DNA of 64,000 nucleotides from an uncultured Clostridia bacterium (GTDB lineage Bacteria; Bacillota; Clostridia; Oscillospirales; Acutalibacteraceae). Both the position numbers and the translations under genes were made by a program. The notes below the pieces were generated by a model. The model was not told where the DNA came from. It ran no database searches and worked only from the letters and a program-made list of their open reading frames with translations. The DNA lies in assembly GCA_947593615.1 (NCBI GenBank), contig CANQDR010000001.1:1-64000 (forward strand), given 5' to 3'. Positions 18,429-29,348 of this stretch are shown here, piece after piece; the first letter of the stretch is position 1; each line of letters begins with the position of its first letter.

Positions 18429-21260
18429 CTATTTTAGCAGCGGTTTAAGATACTGTCCCGTAAATGAATCCTTATTTTTAGCAACCTGTTCGGGAGTTCC
18501 CTGAGCAATTATCAGTCCGCCCATATCTCCGCCTTCGGGACCGAGGTCAATAATATGGTCGGCTGTCTTTATTAAATCAAGATTATGCTCAATTACAACA
18601 ACTGTATTTCCGCCATCTACCAAAAGCTGAAGCACGTCAACAAGCCTGTGGACATCAAAAATATGAAGTCCTGTTGTAGGTTCATCAAGAATATAAATTG
18701 TCTTTCCCGTACTGCGTTTTGAAAGCTCTGTTGCAAGCTTAACCCTTTGAGCTTCTCCGCCTGAGAGCGTTGTAGCAGGCTGACCGAGCTTTATATAGCC
18801 GAGTCCTACGTCAAACAGAGTTTTCAGCTTGCGGGATATTTTCGGAATGTTTGCAAAAAACTCCATAGCTTCTTCAACCGACATTTCAAGAACATCGTTA
18901 ATTGACTTGCCCTTATACTTTACTTCAAGCGTTTCACGGTTATATCGTTTTCCTTTGCAAACCTCGCAGGGAACATAAACATCAGATAAAAAGTGCATTT
19001 CAATTTTTATTATTCCGTCACCCTGACACGCCTCACATCGCCCGCCCTTTACGTTAAATGAAAATCTGCTTTGCGTGTAGCCTCTCATTTTTGCATCCTG
19101 AGTAGAAGCAAACAAAGCCCTTATATCGGTGAACAGACCCGTGTAGGTTGCAGGATTTGAACGCGGAGTTCTGCCAATTGGACTTTGGTCAATTGCGATG
19201 ACTTTGTCAAGATTCTCTATTCCCTTTATCTCTTTATGTTTGCCGGAAACTGTTTTTGCACCGTTAAGCTCCCGCGCAAGGGTTTTGTATAAAATCTCAT
19301 TTATTAGCGAGCTTTTTCCCGAACCCGAAACACCTGTAACGCAAACAAACTCGCCGAGGGGAATTTTGACATTGATATTTTTTAAATTGTTTTGCTGTGC
19401 GCCCTTAATTTCTAAAAAATGTCCGTTGCCCTTTCTGCGTTTCTGAGGTACCGGAACACAGCGCTTTCCGCTTAGATACTGTCCTGTTACGGAATTTTCA
19501 CATTTTTTGATTTCGTTAACATCGCCCGTACAAACAATCTCACCGCCGTGAATTCCTGCTCCGGGCCCTACATCAACAATACAGTCGGCGGCGTACATAG
19601 TATCTTCATCGTGCTCAACCACGATTACGGTATTGCCTAAATCACGAAGTCTTTTAAGAGTATTAAGTAACTTTTCATTATCTCTCTGATGAAGTCCTAT
19701 GCTCGGCTCGTCAAGAATATACAATACTCCCATAAGCGAGCTTCCTATCTGTGTGGCAAGCCTTATTCTCTGACTTTCTCCTCCGCTTAAAGTGCCTGAA
19801 CTTCTCGATAATGTAAGGTATCCCAATCCCACGCTCTTTAAGAAATTAAGACGCTCTATAATTTCCTTTATGATTTCCTCGCCGATTATCTTTTCCTTAT
19901 CTGTCAGCGAAAGATCTTTTACAAATTCAAGCGCGTCAACAACAGACATCTTGCAAAAATCAGCAATGTTTACTCCGCCTACGGTGACCGCAAGACTTTC
20001 TGCCGAAAGTCTGTCCCCGTGGCACTCATCACAAGGGATCTCCGCCATATATGAGCGAATTTCGTCTTTTATCCAATTGCTGCTTGTTTCTTTATATCTA
20101 CGTTCAAGATTTGTGATTATTCCCTCAAACGTCTGTTCATAGCTTCCGCTTCCGTAAACAGATTTGCGGTGAATTGTCAGAAGTTCATCTCCTGTACCGT
20201 AGAGGATTTTGTCTATTATATCGTCGGGTATATTTTTAATTGGTTCAGACAGCGAGAAATTATATTTTCTTGAAAGCGCCTCAAAGTACATTGCTGCAAT
20301 TGAACTGCCTTCCATTGCCCAGCCGCTTCCCTTTATTCCGCCTTCCCTTATACTTTTATTCCTATCGGGAATAATTTTTGTTTCATCAATTTTTAAAAAT
20401 ACTCCCAATCCCGTACATTTCGGGCATGCACCAAAGGGATTGTTGAACGAAAACATACGCGGTGATAAATCATCTATACTCACACCGTGTTCCGGACAGG
20501 CATATTTTAAAGAGAATGTAACATCTTCTCCGCCCTCATTGCCGATAAAGTTTACCATAATAAGTCCGTTTCCAAGCTTTGAGGCGGTTTCAATACTGTC
20601 AGACAGACGCGAAATAATTTCAGGCTTAATTACAAGTCGGTCAACAATTATTTCAATATTATGCTTTTTATTTTTTTCTAACGGAATTTTTTCTGACAAA
20701 TCATAAATAATTCCGTCTGCTCTGACGCGCACAAATCCCGACTTTCTCGCACTGTCAAGAACTTTTGCGTGTTCTCCCTTTCTGCCTCTTACAACAGGTG
20801 AAAGAATCTGAATTTTCGTACCCTCGTCATAGGTCATTATTTTATCGACAATCTGGTCAACCGTCTGTTGGCGTATTTCCCGACCGCAGACAGTACAGTG
20901 CGGTATGCCGATTCTTGCATAGAGCAGGCGCAGATAGTCATAAATCTCTGTTACCGTACCCACCGTTGAGCGTGGATTTTTTGACGTAGTTTTCTGGTCG
21001 ATTGAAATTGCAGGCGACAAGCCTTCAATGCTCTCTACATTCGGCTTGTCCATCTGTCCCAGAAACATTCGCGCGTATGAAGAAAGACTTTCCACGTATC
21101 TGCGCTGTCCCTCGGCATATATTGTATCAAACGCAAGCGAGCTTTTCCCAGAACCCGAAAGTCCCGTTATAACAATAAGTTTGTTGCGTGGAATTTCAAC
21201 ATCAATATTTTTTAGGTTATGTTCTTTTGCTCCGCGTACTATAATTTTATCCTGTGCCAT
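18429..21260 (-). CDS. uvrA: excinuclease ABC subunit A (UvrA)
   Basis: Damage-recognition ATPase of nucleotide excision repair. 943 residues, full length. First ATP-binding cassette: Walker [10 protein letters not shown] (about 31-39), the insertion domain with zinc cysteines (CTVCGR near 120 and later [14 protein letters not shown]) and signature LSGGESQR near 490. Second cassette: GVSGSGKSS near 640, the CEACQGDG ... [10 protein letters not shown] zinc module near 740-765, and LSGGEAQR near 830. GGGGAGG precedes the ATG. uvrB and uvrC are not in the window. A repeat pair and a terminator follow. Confidence 0.98.
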   Translation of the reverse strand: MAQDKIIVRGAKEHNLKNIDVEIPRNKLIVITGLSGSGKSSLAFDTIYAEGQRRYVESLSSYARMFLGQMDKPNVESIEGLSPAISIDQKTTSKNPRSTVGTVTEIYDYLRLLYARIGIPHCTVCGREIRQQTVDQIVDKIMTYDEGTKIQILSPVVRGRKGEHAKVLDSARKSGFVRVRADGIIYDLSEKIPLEKNKKHNIEIIVDRLVIKPEIISRLSDSIETASKLGNGLIMVNFIGNEGGEDVTFSLKYACPEHGVSIDDLSPRMFSFNNPFGACPKCTGLGVFLKIDETKIIPDRNKSIREGGIKGSGWAMEGSSIAAMYFEALSRKYNFSLSEPIKNIPDDIIDKILYGTGDELLTIHRKSVYGSGSYEQTFEGIITNLERRYKETSSNWIKDEIRSYMAEIPCDECHGDRLSAESLAVTVGGVNIADFCKMSVVDALEFVKDLSLTDKEKIIGEEIIKEIIERLNFLKSVGLGYLTLSRSSGTLSGGESQRIRLATQIGSSLMGVLYILDEPSIGLHQRDNEKLLNTLKRLRDLGNTVIVVEHDEDTMYAADCIVDVGPGAGIHGGEIVCTGDVNEIKKCENSVTGQYLSGKRCVPVPQKRRKGNGHFLEIKGAQQNNLKNINVKIPLGEFVCVTGVSGSGKSSLINEILYKTLARELNGAKTVSGKHKEIKGIENLDKVIAIDQSPIGRTPRSNPATYTGLFTDIRALFASTQDAKMRGYTQSRFSFNVKGGRCEACQGDGIIKIEMHFLSDVYVPCEVCKGKRYNRETLEVKYKGKSINDVLEMSVEEAMEFFANIPKISRKLKTLFDVGLGYIKLGQPATTLSGGEAQRVKLATELSKRSTGKTIYILDEPTTGLHIFDVHRLVDVLQLLVDGGNTVVVIEHNLDLIKTADHIIDLGPEGGDMGGLIIAQGTPEQVAKNKDSFTGQYLKPLLK

Positions 21261-21361
21261 ATATTATCCTCCCCTCAGAGAACTGCAATCAACTTTTACA
21301 TATGTAAACTATAATTCAAGTATAACAATATTTAATTTTAAGGATATATTGCAAAAATTCA

Positions 21362-21386
21362 CATAGCCTCCCTAAAGGAGGCTATG
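21362..21386 (-). terminator. probable ftsH terminator
   Basis: Perfect 10-bp stem CATAGCCTCC/GGAGGCTATG with a 5-nt loop, 25 bp after the ftsH stop. The minus-strand tail TGAATTTTT is only moderately T-rich. Confidence 0.55.
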
Positions 21387-21411
21387 AAAAGATTTATTGT
21401 TTTGTGTGGTT

Positions 21412-23457
21412 TTACTTATTGCTATCAGATGAATTGCCGTCGGTATCATCTTCTGAAATTACATTGTCCTGATTTAACTCATCATATTCAATGTCATCTT
21501 CAGAATCTTCAACCTCTTCAGGCTCAACATAAGTTCCGCTCATTACTGCTTCAAAGTCCTCGCTGCCCATTTTTTCGTGCTTGATAAGGTAAGCGGCAAT
21601 CTCGTGGAGCTTATCAATGTTTTCGCTGAGAATTTTCTCTGCCTTTTCATAAGCGTCGTTGACGATTGCGAGTACAAGCTCATCAATTTTAGCGGCGGTT
21701 GCTTCTGAATAATCCTGAGTACGGCCCATATCGCGTCCGAGGAATACAGCTCCGTTATCAGAGCCGTAACAGATACATCCGAGTTCCTTGGTCATACCGT
21801 ACTTGGTAACCATTGCACGGGCTGTTTTAGTCGCCTTTTCAATATCATTTGACGCACCCGTAGATATATCGTCCAGAATAAGCGCCTCTGCAACACGTCC
21901 GCCGAGACAAACTACAATGTCCTCAATCATTTCACTTCGTGAATTATAAGACTTATCCTCACTCGGCAGAGGCATTGTGTAACCGCCTGCCATACCGCGC
22001 GGAATGATCGAAATTTCGTGAACAGGGTCCTGAGTTTCAAGCTTGTCAAAAAGGATTGCGTGTCCTGCTTCATGATAAGCAGTCAGCTTCTTTTCCTTGT
22101 CGCTCATTACCTTAGTTTTCTTTTCGGCACCTACCACAACCTTGATTGTAGCTTCTTCGATCTCGCTCATTGTTATTGCCTTTTTGTTCTTTCTTGCGGC
22201 AAGTAGAGCGGCTTCGTTAAGAAGATTTTCAAGGTCAGCGCCTGTAAATCCTGCTGTTGTTTTTGCAATTGTCTTTAGCTTAACATCAGGTGCAAGCGGC
22301 TTTTTGCGCGCGTGAACCTTAAGTATAGCCTCACGTCCGTTTACATCGGGATAGCTAACGATCACCTGGCGGTCAAATCTTCCGGGACGCATAAGAGCAG
22401 GGTCTAAAACGTCGGGTCTGTTAGTTGCGGCAATGAGAATTACACCCTCGTTAGCGCCGAAACCATCCATTTCAACAAGGAGCTGGTTAAGCGTTTGTTC
22501 GCGTTCATCGTTGCCGCCGCCAAGACCTGCACCTCTCTGACGTCCTACTGCATCGATTTCATCAATAAATATAATACAAGGCGAATTTTTCTTTGCCTGG
22601 TCAAACAAGTCACGTACACGCGACGCACCTACGCCGACAAACATTTCTACAAAGTCAGAACCGGAAATTGAGAAGAACGGTACGCCTGCTTCACCGGCAA
22701 CAGCTCTTGCAAGAAGTGTTTTACCTGTTCCGGGAGGTCCTACAAGCAAAACTCCCTTTGGAATTCTTGCTCCGAGCTTATTATATTTTTCAGGCGCCTT
22801 GAGGAATTCAACAACTTCTGCAAGTTCTTCTTTTTCCTCGTCTGCACCTGCTACATCATCAAATGTTGTTTTGCGTTTTTCATCATTTGTATTTTTGATT
22901 TTAGCCTTGCCGAAATTCATTTCCTTTCCGCCAAGACCGCCTCCGCCCATTTTCTTCATAATGAATATCCATGCGCCTATGAATATTACAGTCAGAAGAA
23001 TTGTAGGTACAAGCTCAAAGAAAAGTGAATTATCACTTGCTCTTACAAGGTCATATGTTATAGCCTCATCTGCTGACGCCTGATAAGGTCTGACATCATC
23101 AAGAAATCTTTGTATATCGGCAAGCTGACCCTTTACGACAGCCTTTTGAGGTTTTTTGTTTTTATTATTTCCGCTTGATGGCTGCGTAGCCGTCGTTGCA
23201 GCAGGAACAGTGGTTGAACTTTCGTCATCTGAATTGACTATGGGACTCTCGCCCTCTTTAAGCGTAATTTCAATTACACCTGTGCCGTAGTTGATTGTAT
23301 AGCTGTCAACCATATCCTGTACAAAATACTGTTCCAGCTCTGATGTTTTTGGAGCTTCTGTCTGCCGTGAGCTCAAAAGCATAGCAACAGCCAAAACTAT
23401 CAGTATGGGAATTCCCAAATAAAGAAGCAGATTGCGAACCTTTTTCTTATTATCCAA
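21412..23457 (-). CDS. ftsH: ATP-dependent zinc metalloprotease FtsH
   Basis: Membrane-anchored AAA+ protease that degrades unassembled membrane proteins and regulators. 681 residues: TM1 (about 10-28), an extracytoplasmic segment with a Ser/Thr-rich low-complexity patch (about 78-105), TM2 (about 150-172), AAA module with Walker A GPPGTGKT near 240, Walker [12 protein letters not shown] near 300 and the arginine-finger segment MRPGRFDR, then the zinc site HEAGH near 463. The C-terminal tail is strongly acidic ([12 protein letters not shown]...). The start is TTG 23457 behind AAAGAGGAGTGA. It follows hpt as in many Firmicutes. Confidence 0.97.
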   Translation of the reverse strand: MDNKKKVRNLLLYLGIPILIVLAVAMLLSSRQTEAPKTSELEQYFVQDMVDSYTINYGTGVIEITLKEGESPIVNSDDESSTTVPAATTATQPSSGNNKNKKPQKAVVKGQLADIQRFLDDVRPYQASADEAITYDLVRASDNSLFFELVPTILLTVIFIGAWIFIMKKMGGGGLGGKEMNFGKAKIKNTNDEKRKTTFDDVAGADEEKEELAEVVEFLKAPEKYNKLGARIPKGVLLVGPPGTGKTLLARAVAGEAGVPFFSISGSDFVEMFVGVGASRVRDLFDQAKKNSPCIIFIDEIDAVGRQRGAGLGGGNDEREQTLNQLLVEMDGFGANEGVILIAATNRPDVLDPALMRPGRFDRQVIVSYPDVNGREAILKVHARKKPLAPDVKLKTIAKTTAGFTGADLENLLNEAALLAARKNKKAITMSEIEEATIKVVVGAEKKTKVMSDKEKKLTAYHEAGHAILFDKLETQDPVHEISIIPRGMAGGYTMPLPSEDKSYNSRSEMIEDIVVCLGGRVAEALILDDISTGASNDIEKATKTARAMVTKYGMTKELGCICYGSDNGAVFLGRDMGRTQDYSEATAAKIDELVLAIVNDAYEKAEKILSENIDKLHEIAAYLIKHEKMGSEDFEAVMSGTYVEPEEVEDSEDDIEYDELNQDNVISEDDTDGNSSDSNK

Positions 23458-23540
23458 TGCGTGTCACTCCTCTTTATATTATTAATGATACTCTTAAATT
23501 TATGTAAATCAGAAATAAACCGAATGTAAAAAATTACCGT

Positions 23541-24089
23541 TTATATGGAGATTTGATTAATCGCTTCATCTTTGAGTATCCCCACATACGGAAGATTTCT
23601 GTATTTTTCATTGTAATCAAGCCCGTATCCTACAATAAAAATGTCAGGAACCGTCCTTCCCGAATAATCAGGTTTTATATCTGTAAGACGTCTGTGGGGC
23701 TTGTCAAAAAGCGTGCATATCTTTACTGACCGTGCATTTTTAGCTTTAAGATGCTTAACGATAAAGTCAAGCGTAACTCCGCTGTCAATTATATCCTCAA
23801 CAATAAGTATATCCTTTCCGAACACTGAATCCGAAATATCCTTTTTTATTTTTACTATGCCTGAGGTTTCGGTTTCACTTCCGTAGCTTGAAGCTACCAT
23901 AAAGTCAATAGCAAAATCAAGATGAATACGCTTCATTAAATCTGCCATAAAAACCGTACTGCCCTTAAGCAATCCGAGCATAATAAATTCTCTGCCATTA
24001 TAATCTTTTTCAATCTGTTTTGCAAGTGAGTTCACAATACTTTCAATTTCTTTTTTTGAAAATAGTACACTTTTAATGTCTTTATGCAT
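23541..24089 (-). CDS. hpt: hypoxanthine phosphoribosyltransferase
   Basis: Purine salvage: hypoxanthine or guanine plus PRPP to IMP or GMP. The PRPP-binding motif ILIVEDIIDSGVTLDFI is near 95-112, and VASSYGSETETSG, the flexible loop, is near 65-75. The track's 223-residue start runs far into tilS; ATG 24089 (MHKDIKSVLFSKKEI) with GAGGAAG upstream gives 182 residues, the family length. It overlaps tilS by 8 bp, and tilS-hpt-ftsH is a conserved Firmicute order. Confidence 0.96.
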   Translation of the reverse strand: MHKDIKSVLFSKKEIESIVNSLAKQIEKDYNGREFIMLGLLKGSTVFMADLMKRIHLDFAIDFMVASSYGSETETSGIVKIKKDISDSVFGKDILIVEDIIDSGVTLDFIVKHLKAKNARSVKICTLFDKPHRRLTDIKPDYSGRTVPDIFIVGYGLDYNEKYRNLPYVGILKDEAINQISI

Positions 24090-25413
24090 TATCTTCCTCA
24101 TTTTTATATTCAACCGAAATTTCAAGCGACCTATCGGATTTACACGCCTGCCCCTGAACGGACGCTCCGATACTTTCGCACCACAATATTTCACAGCCTG
24201 ATGCGAGAACAAGAATTTTATCCCTTTGCTCGGACGGAATTTTCATCTCGTTCATCACCTTGCGCAGAGGTTTTGTAATTTTCCTTTTAGTATAAGTAAA
24301 TTTATCACCGCTTCTGCGTGTTCTGAAAACCGCATTGCTATTAAGCAAATCAATGTTTATTTGATTTTTATTTTCGTTATTGGAATTATTATTTACACTG
24401 TACGTCTTTCCCGCAAAATCAAAAGAAAGTCCTTCTTTTAAAATTATCTCTTCAAATTCGCCAACCGACTGAGTACGGACAATTCTTAAAATTCCCTGTT
24501 TTGAAACTGCGGTAAAATCCTTTGAAAGGCACACCTTACCGCCGTTTTTTATAATATCAACAATCATCTCAATTTGCTTATTTTCGGGAGTAATCTCAGC
24601 ATACCTTCTGCACAGCAAAACTACGGCATTTTTAATGACTGCCGTATCGTTTAAAAGCAGTTTTTTGCAGTCGTATCCAAACTGAGTTCGGCATTTATCA
24701 ATCGCAGACGACGACTGAGAATTCAGATAATTCGTTATTTCTCTTGCATTTTCGCTAAGGTGCAGAGCAGAAAGCTCAAACTTAGGATTTATAGCAAGGA
24801 GCACAGGAATGATGTTGTGCCTGATATTATTGCGTGTATAATCGTCTGAAAGATTTGTACTGTCGGTAACGTATTCAAGATTACGGTCATTACAATACTG
24901 TTCAATCTGATTTCTTGTAAGCTCAATCAGCGGTCTGATTATATTTCCTCTTTTAGGAGGAATCGCGCCCGTGCCTGTAACCGATGTTCCGCGTACAATG
25001 TTAAACAGCAGAGTTTCGGCATTATCGGAGGCAGTATGAGCAGTTGCGATTTTTGCGCCGAGCCTGTTTGAAAGCTCTTCAAAAAAGCTGTATCTTATCT
25101 GTCTGCCGCACAGCTCCTCACTGATTTTTTTCTGACGTGCCAAAAGTCTTACATTTTCTGATTTTATAAACAGTTCTGTGTTATATTTCTTACAAAGAAT
25201 TTTACAAAAATCCTCGTCACGCTTCGATTCATTTCCCCGAAGATTGTGGTTTATATGCGCTGCAAAAATTTTAAGATTGTATTGTTCTTTTAATGAATTA
25301 AGTACATCAAGCAAAGTTACCGAGTCAGCCCCGCCCGACAAGGCGACAATAACTCTGTCACCTGATTGAAGCATTTCGTACTTGTTTATGGTATTGACAA
25401 CAAGGCTATTCAT
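24082..25413 (-). CDS. tilS: tRNA(Ile)-lysidine synthase
   Basis: Converts C34 of the CAU-anticodon tRNA(Ile) to lysidine using ATP and lysine, an essential decoding step. 443 residues: N-terminal PP-loop ATPase domain with SGGADSVTLL at about 25-34 and HINHNLRGNES near 58; ATAHTASDNAETLLFNIVRG near 130; then TilS substrate-binding and C-terminal domains ending with KITKPLRKVMNEMKIPSEQRD. It overlaps dnaB by 8 bp upstream and hpt by 8 bp downstream, so the three are coupled. Confidence 0.96.
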   Translation of the reverse strand: MNSLVVNTINKYEMLQSGDRVIVALSGGADSVTLLDVLNSLKEQYNLKIFAAHINHNLRGNESKRDEDFCKILCKKYNTELFIKSENVRLLARQKKISEELCGRQIRYSFFEELSNRLGAKIATAHTASDNAETLLFNIVRGTSVTGTGAIPPKRGNIIRPLIELTRNQIEQYCNDRNLEYVTDSTNLSDDYTRNNIRHNIIPVLLAINPKFELSALHLSENAREITNYLNSQSSSAIDKCRTQFGYDCKKLLLNDTAVIKNAVVLLCRRYAEITPENKQIEMIVDIIKNGGKVCLSKDFTAVSKQGILRIVRTQSVGEFEEIILKEGLSFDFAGKTYSVNNNSNNENKNQINIDLLNSNAVFRTRRSGDKFTYTKRKITKPLRKVMNEMKIPSEQRDKILVLASGCEILWCESIGASVQGQACKSDRSLEISVEYKNEEDNA

Positions 25414-26806
25414 CCCTTGCCTCCGTACCCGTAAATCGCATAAACTCGCCCTGCCAATGGAGTTTTACCGAACTGGTCTCGCCGTGACGGTTTTTGGCAA
25501 CTATGCATTCGCCCGAATTCATATCCGCAGTCGGAGCAGTCTGTTCAGCGTTTTTTTCACTGTAGTAGCCTTCTCTGTAAAGGAACAGAACTATATCTGC
25601 ATCCTGCTCAATTGAACCCGAATCACGCAAATCCGAAAGCTGAGGACGGTGGTCGGTACGCTGTTCCGACGCACGCGACAACTGTGAAAGAGTTATTACT
25701 GGAACATTCATTTCTTTTGCAAGAATTTTCAGATTTCTTGTAATTTCAGAAATTTCCTGAACTCGGTTTTCAATTCGTCTGCCGCTTGCCATAAGTTGTA
25801 AATAGTCGATAATTACGAGGTCAATATTTTTAAGTCTGCGTAAACGCGATTTTATTTCAGATATTGTAATGCCTGGAGTGTCGTCAATATAAAGCTCGGT
25901 TTTGCTTAAAACATCACTTGCGGGAATCAATCTGCTCCATTCTTCTTCACTAAGTTTTCCTGTACGGAGCTTTGTGCCGCTGATCAATGCTTCTGTGGAA
26001 AGCAAACGGCTGGCTATCTGCTCCTTAGACATTTCAAGTGAGAAAAAGGCAACAGTTTTTTTCGATTTGCATGCGGCATTGCGTGCAATATTGAGAGCAA
26101 AACTCGTCTTACCCATACCCGGACGTGCCGCAAGCAAAATGAGGTCGCTTCTGTTTAGACCCGTTATCATTCTGTCAAGGTCGCCAACTCCCGTAGGAAT
26201 AGGTTTAAGTCCCTCGTCAGTTTCACTGTTGAGCGCGTCAAGACGGTCAAATGTCTGCAAAATGACCGAATTGATTCGTTCAAGTCCCGACCTTTCATTG
26301 CCCTTGCGGATATCGAAAATTTTCTGTTCGGCTGAATCTATAAGCACCGCAGGATCATCATGTCCTAATGACGAGTCATCGATAATTTCACGTGAAGCGG
26401 TTATAAGCCTGCGGATATTATACTTATCTGCAATAACCTTTGCATATGCTTCTGCATTCGAAATTGACGGACAGTTATTGACAAGGTCCATAAGATAAGT
26501 CTTGCCGGTAGTCTCGTCAAAAGCCTTATTTTGTTTTAGTTTTTCAAGCAGTGTTACAAAGTCAATTGCCGCTCCGAAATTAATCATTTCCTGCATTTGT
26601 GCAAAAATCAACTTATGCATTACAATATAGAAGTAATCGGAGGATTTTATATAGTCAACCACTTTGTCGAAAACAGAGCTGTCAAGTATTATTGCACCCA
26701 AAACAGCCTGTTCTGCCTCAGGACTGTATGGCATATTCATACCGTCATAACTGTCTGTTAACATTAATTCTTCAGTTTTACTTCCTTTTATTACTGATTC
26801 TTCCAT
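25406..26806 (-). CDS. dnaB: replicative DNA helicase (DnaB type)
   Basis: Hexameric 5'-3' helicase that unwinds the replication fork. 466 residues: N-terminal DnaB domain (about 20-125, MPYSPEAEQAVLGAIILDSS), linker helix, then RecA-like C-terminal domain with Walker A RPGMGKTSFALN near 228 and LVIIDYLQLM near 330, followed by the QEISEITRNLK and SDLRDSGSIEQDADIV signatures. In Bacillus nomenclature this is dnaC. It sits in the conserved gdpP-rplI-dnaB cluster, 39 bp after rplI. No intein. Confidence 0.97.
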   Translation of the reverse strand: MEESVIKGSKTEELMLTDSYDGMNMPYSPEAEQAVLGAIILDSSVFDKVVDYIKSSDYFYIVMHKLIFAQMQEMINFGAAIDFVTLLEKLKQNKAFDETTGKTYLMDLVNNCPSISNAEAYAKVIADKYNIRRLITASREIIDDSSLGHDDPAVLIDSAEQKIFDIRKGNERSGLERINSVILQTFDRLDALNSETDEGLKPIPTGVGDLDRMITGLNRSDLILLAARPGMGKTSFALNIARNAACKSKKTVAFFSLEMSKEQIASRLLSTEALISGTKLRTGKLSEEEWSRLIPASDVLSKTELYIDDTPGITISEIKSRLRRLKNIDLVIIDYLQLMASGRRIENRVQEISEITRNLKILAKEMNVPVITLSQLSRASEQRTDHRPQLSDLRDSGSIEQDADIVLFLYREGYYSEKNAEQTAPTADMNSGECIVAKNRHGETSSVKLHWQGEFMRFTGTEARDE

Positions 26807-26845
26807 TTTACTACCTGTTTATTACCTGTATTATAATGTAAAATT

Positions 26846-27292
26846 CTATTCTTCCGAAACCTGTACATCAACTTTTGCCGAAATACCTGAATAGAGCTTT
26901 ACTTCTGCGCTGTATGTACCAAATTCCTTTATGTCGCGCTCAAGTACGACCTTGCGCTTATCAACAATAATATTGTACTGTTTTTTAATCTCTTCGGCAA
27001 TCTGTTTAGCCGTAATGCTTCCGAAAAGACGTCCTCCCTGACCTGCCTTTGCAGTCATTTTAAAGACTTTTCCCTCAAGCACTTTCTTTTCACGCTCGGC
27101 CTGAGCCTTTTGAGTTGCTATTTTATAGTTCTTTGAGTTTTCTGCATTTTTGTATTCGTTCATTGCCTGTGCATTGGCTTCTTTTGCCAGCTTTCTCGGA
27201 AGCAGAAAATTGCGTGCATAACCGTCAGAGGCTTCTACGAGCTCACCTTTTTTGCCGAGAGATTTCACATCCTGCAATAAAATTACCTTCAC
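26846..27292 (-). CDS. rplI: 50S ribosomal protein L9
   Basis: Large-subunit protein with an N-terminal rRNA-binding domain and a long connecting helix. [20 protein letters not shown] is the exact family opening and fixes the start at GTG 27292 rather than the track's TTG one codon earlier; AAAGGATGA lies upstream. [15 protein letters not shown] ends the N-domain; a helix (about 42-75) and a C-terminal domain with [17 protein letters not shown] follow. 148 residues, complete. Confidence 0.97.
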   Translation of the reverse strand: MKVILLQDVKSLGKKGELVEASDGYARNFLLPRKLAKEANAQAMNEYKNAENSKNYKIATQKAQAEREKKVLEGKVFKMTAKAGQGGRLFGSITAKQIAEEIKKQYNIIVDKRKVVLERDIKEFGTYSAEVKLYSGISAKVDVQVSEE

Positions 27293-27307
27293 CAAAAATC
27301 ATCCTTT

Positions 27308-29260
27308 CTATGAATTGCTTGCATCATCAAGTACACTGTCTATTACAGACAAAAGCTGCTGATGCGCAAGCTCTTTTGTTGTATTTTCAAGCTGAGCAGC
27401 CGCCATGGTCTGGTGACCGCCGCCGCCGAGCTTTTCCATAATTATCTGAACATTGATTTTTCCGTAGCTTCGTGCGGAAATATTCATTTTCTCATTATCT
27501 TCAAAAATAACAAATGACGCGTCCACGCCCTGCAACGTAAGCATTTCATCAGCAGCCTGTGCCGCCGCAAGCCTGATGTCATCCGCTGTACTCTCTGATA
27601 TTGATACCGCACATTCCCTGTATATGTGTGCACGGCATACAATATCGACCTTTTCACGATATGTATCAATACTGTCCGAAAACATTTCCTTTACCGTAAG
27701 AGTATTTGCGCCTTTTTTTCTGAGATAAGCCGCCGCTTCAAATGTACGCACACCTGTTTTCAGAACAAAGTTCTTGGTGTCAAGCATTATTCCCGACAAA
27801 AGCGCGTCAGCCTGAATATAACCAAGCGGCTTGTCATCCATATATCCGATAATTTCACAGCACATTTCAGCTGTTGACGATGCTGACGGCTCGTGACAGA
27901 ACACCAGCGCATTATCGATGTAATTTACCGCCTTTCGGTGATGGTCAATTACAATAATACGTTTGCATTTATCATAAAGCTCAGGACTTTCAAGAGAATT
28001 TTTTAAATGAGTATCAACAATTATAAGCAGAGTTCTTGGAGTCAAGCCTCTCAGCGCTTCTTCGGGAGTAATGAATATATCGCTTTCTAATTTATTATCA
28101 ACGTAAGTAAGAAGCTGCTTTGCCATTGAAGTAGATTTATCAATAACAACCTTGCTGTAACGCTTAAATGATTTCTCCATTATACACTGAAGTCCAATTG
28201 CAGAGCCTGCACAGTCAAGATCGGAAAATCTGTGTCCCATAATAAAAATTTTGTCGCAGTCGGCAACAGCTCGGCTGATTGCATTGGCAATAACGCGCAT
28301 ACGTACTTTGCTTGCCTTTTCGGCCGCAGCCGCTTTTCCGCCAAAAAACTCATAGCTGTTATCTTTTATGACGGCTACCTGGTCTCCGCCTCTGCCAAGA
28401 GCCATTTCAAGCGCCTTGCGCGCATTAGCTTCGCTTTCCTTTACAGACTTTGCTCCTCTGCACATTCCTACGGATATGGTTGCAATATGCTGATTCATAT
28501 TGATTGAGCGTATTTCGCGCAAAACAGGGAATTTTGATTCAATCATTTTTTCTGCGTCAGATTCCCTGAAAATAATCATATATCGGTCTGTACCGATTTT
28601 TTTATAGAGCGCGTTATACTCTGACGCCCACTTTTGCAAAGTTGTTTCAATCGTAAGCGCAACCTCGGAATAAACCTCATCTAAGTCATTTAGAAAATCC
28701 TCAGCATTGTCAAAGGTTATGATTGCCACACAGGGACGCGTCGCCTGATATTCACGCACCATAGCCTTATAGTATGTGTTTTCAATAAAACTGCAGATCA
28801 CACCGTCGCCTGCCGTCATACAGAAAACAGTGAATTCTTTTCCGTCAACAGCAACATCTGTACCGTCTCCGTCTTTAATTTCATCAATATCGAGTCCCGA
28901 AAGATAAGCGCCTATATTCTCGCCTTCGGGACTTTTTCCACCGCACAATGTCTTTCTGAAACGAGCATTGCACCACAAAATATCTCCCTTTGAGCCTGAA
29001 ACGGCAACGGGATATTTATATTTTTCAAGATGATCGGGGTTTATTCCCTTGATTCTCTCGGCAGCGCTTTTTACTGTTCTGCTGATGTAACTGCGAAACC
29101 TAAGCGATAATACAAAAACAACTGTAAATGCCGCAACGGAAATACCAAGCTCAATATAACAAAGCACCTGATTATAACTGTATGAAGCCATGGTCATAAG
29201 CAGCATTAATGACGCAAATATTATAAACCATGGTGTAAGAGTCCAATGTTTTTTTCTCAT
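27308..29260 (-). CDS. gdpP: cyclic-di-AMP phosphodiesterase GdpP
   Basis: Membrane c-di-AMP hydrolase that sets second-messenger levels for potassium and wall homeostasis. About 650 residues: two membrane helices (about 10-55), a PAS-like region (about 75-150), a degenerate GGDEF domain (about 170-300), then DHH domain with FSDLDCAGSAIGL near 345, the DHH triad in VIDHHRKAVNY near 418, and a DHHA1 domain with GGGGHQTMAAAQ near 620. I use ATG 29260 (MRKKHWTLTP), six bases after AGAGG; the track's TTG touches that site. It heads the gdpP-rplI-dnaB-tilS-hpt string. Confidence 0.95.
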   Translation of the reverse strand: MRKKHWTLTPWFIIFASLMLLMTMASYSYNQVLCYIELGISVAAFTVVFVLSLRFRSYISRTVKSAAERIKGINPDHLEKYKYPVAVSGSKGDILWCNARFRKTLCGGKSPEGENIGAYLSGLDIDEIKDGDGTDVAVDGKEFTVFCMTAGDGVICSFIENTYYKAMVREYQATRPCVAIITFDNAEDFLNDLDEVYSEVALTIETTLQKWASEYNALYKKIGTDRYMIIFRESDAEKMIESKFPVLREIRSINMNQHIATISVGMCRGAKSVKESEANARKALEMALGRGGDQVAVIKDNSYEFFGGKAAAAEKASKVRMRVIANAISRAVADCDKIFIMGHRFSDLDCAGSAIGLQCIMEKSFKRYSKVVIDKSTSMAKQLLTYVDNKLESDIFITPEEALRGLTPRTLLIIVDTHLKNSLESPELYDKCKRIIVIDHHRKAVNYIDNALVFCHEPSASSTAEMCCEIIGYMDDKPLGYIQADALLSGIMLDTKNFVLKTGVRTFEAAAYLRKKGANTLTVKEMFSDSIDTYREKVDIVCRAHIYRECAVSISESTADDIRLAAAQAADEMLTLQGVDASFVIFEDNEKMNISARSYGKINVQIIMEKLGGGGHQTMAAAQLENTTKELAHQQLLSVIDSVLDDASNS

Positions 29261-29348
29261 ATTCAACCTCTGTTAAATCTGAACTGCTCACAAATATAAG
29301 GGGGCGGGAATGTTTCATACGTATAATATACTTAATCAGTGAGCAGTA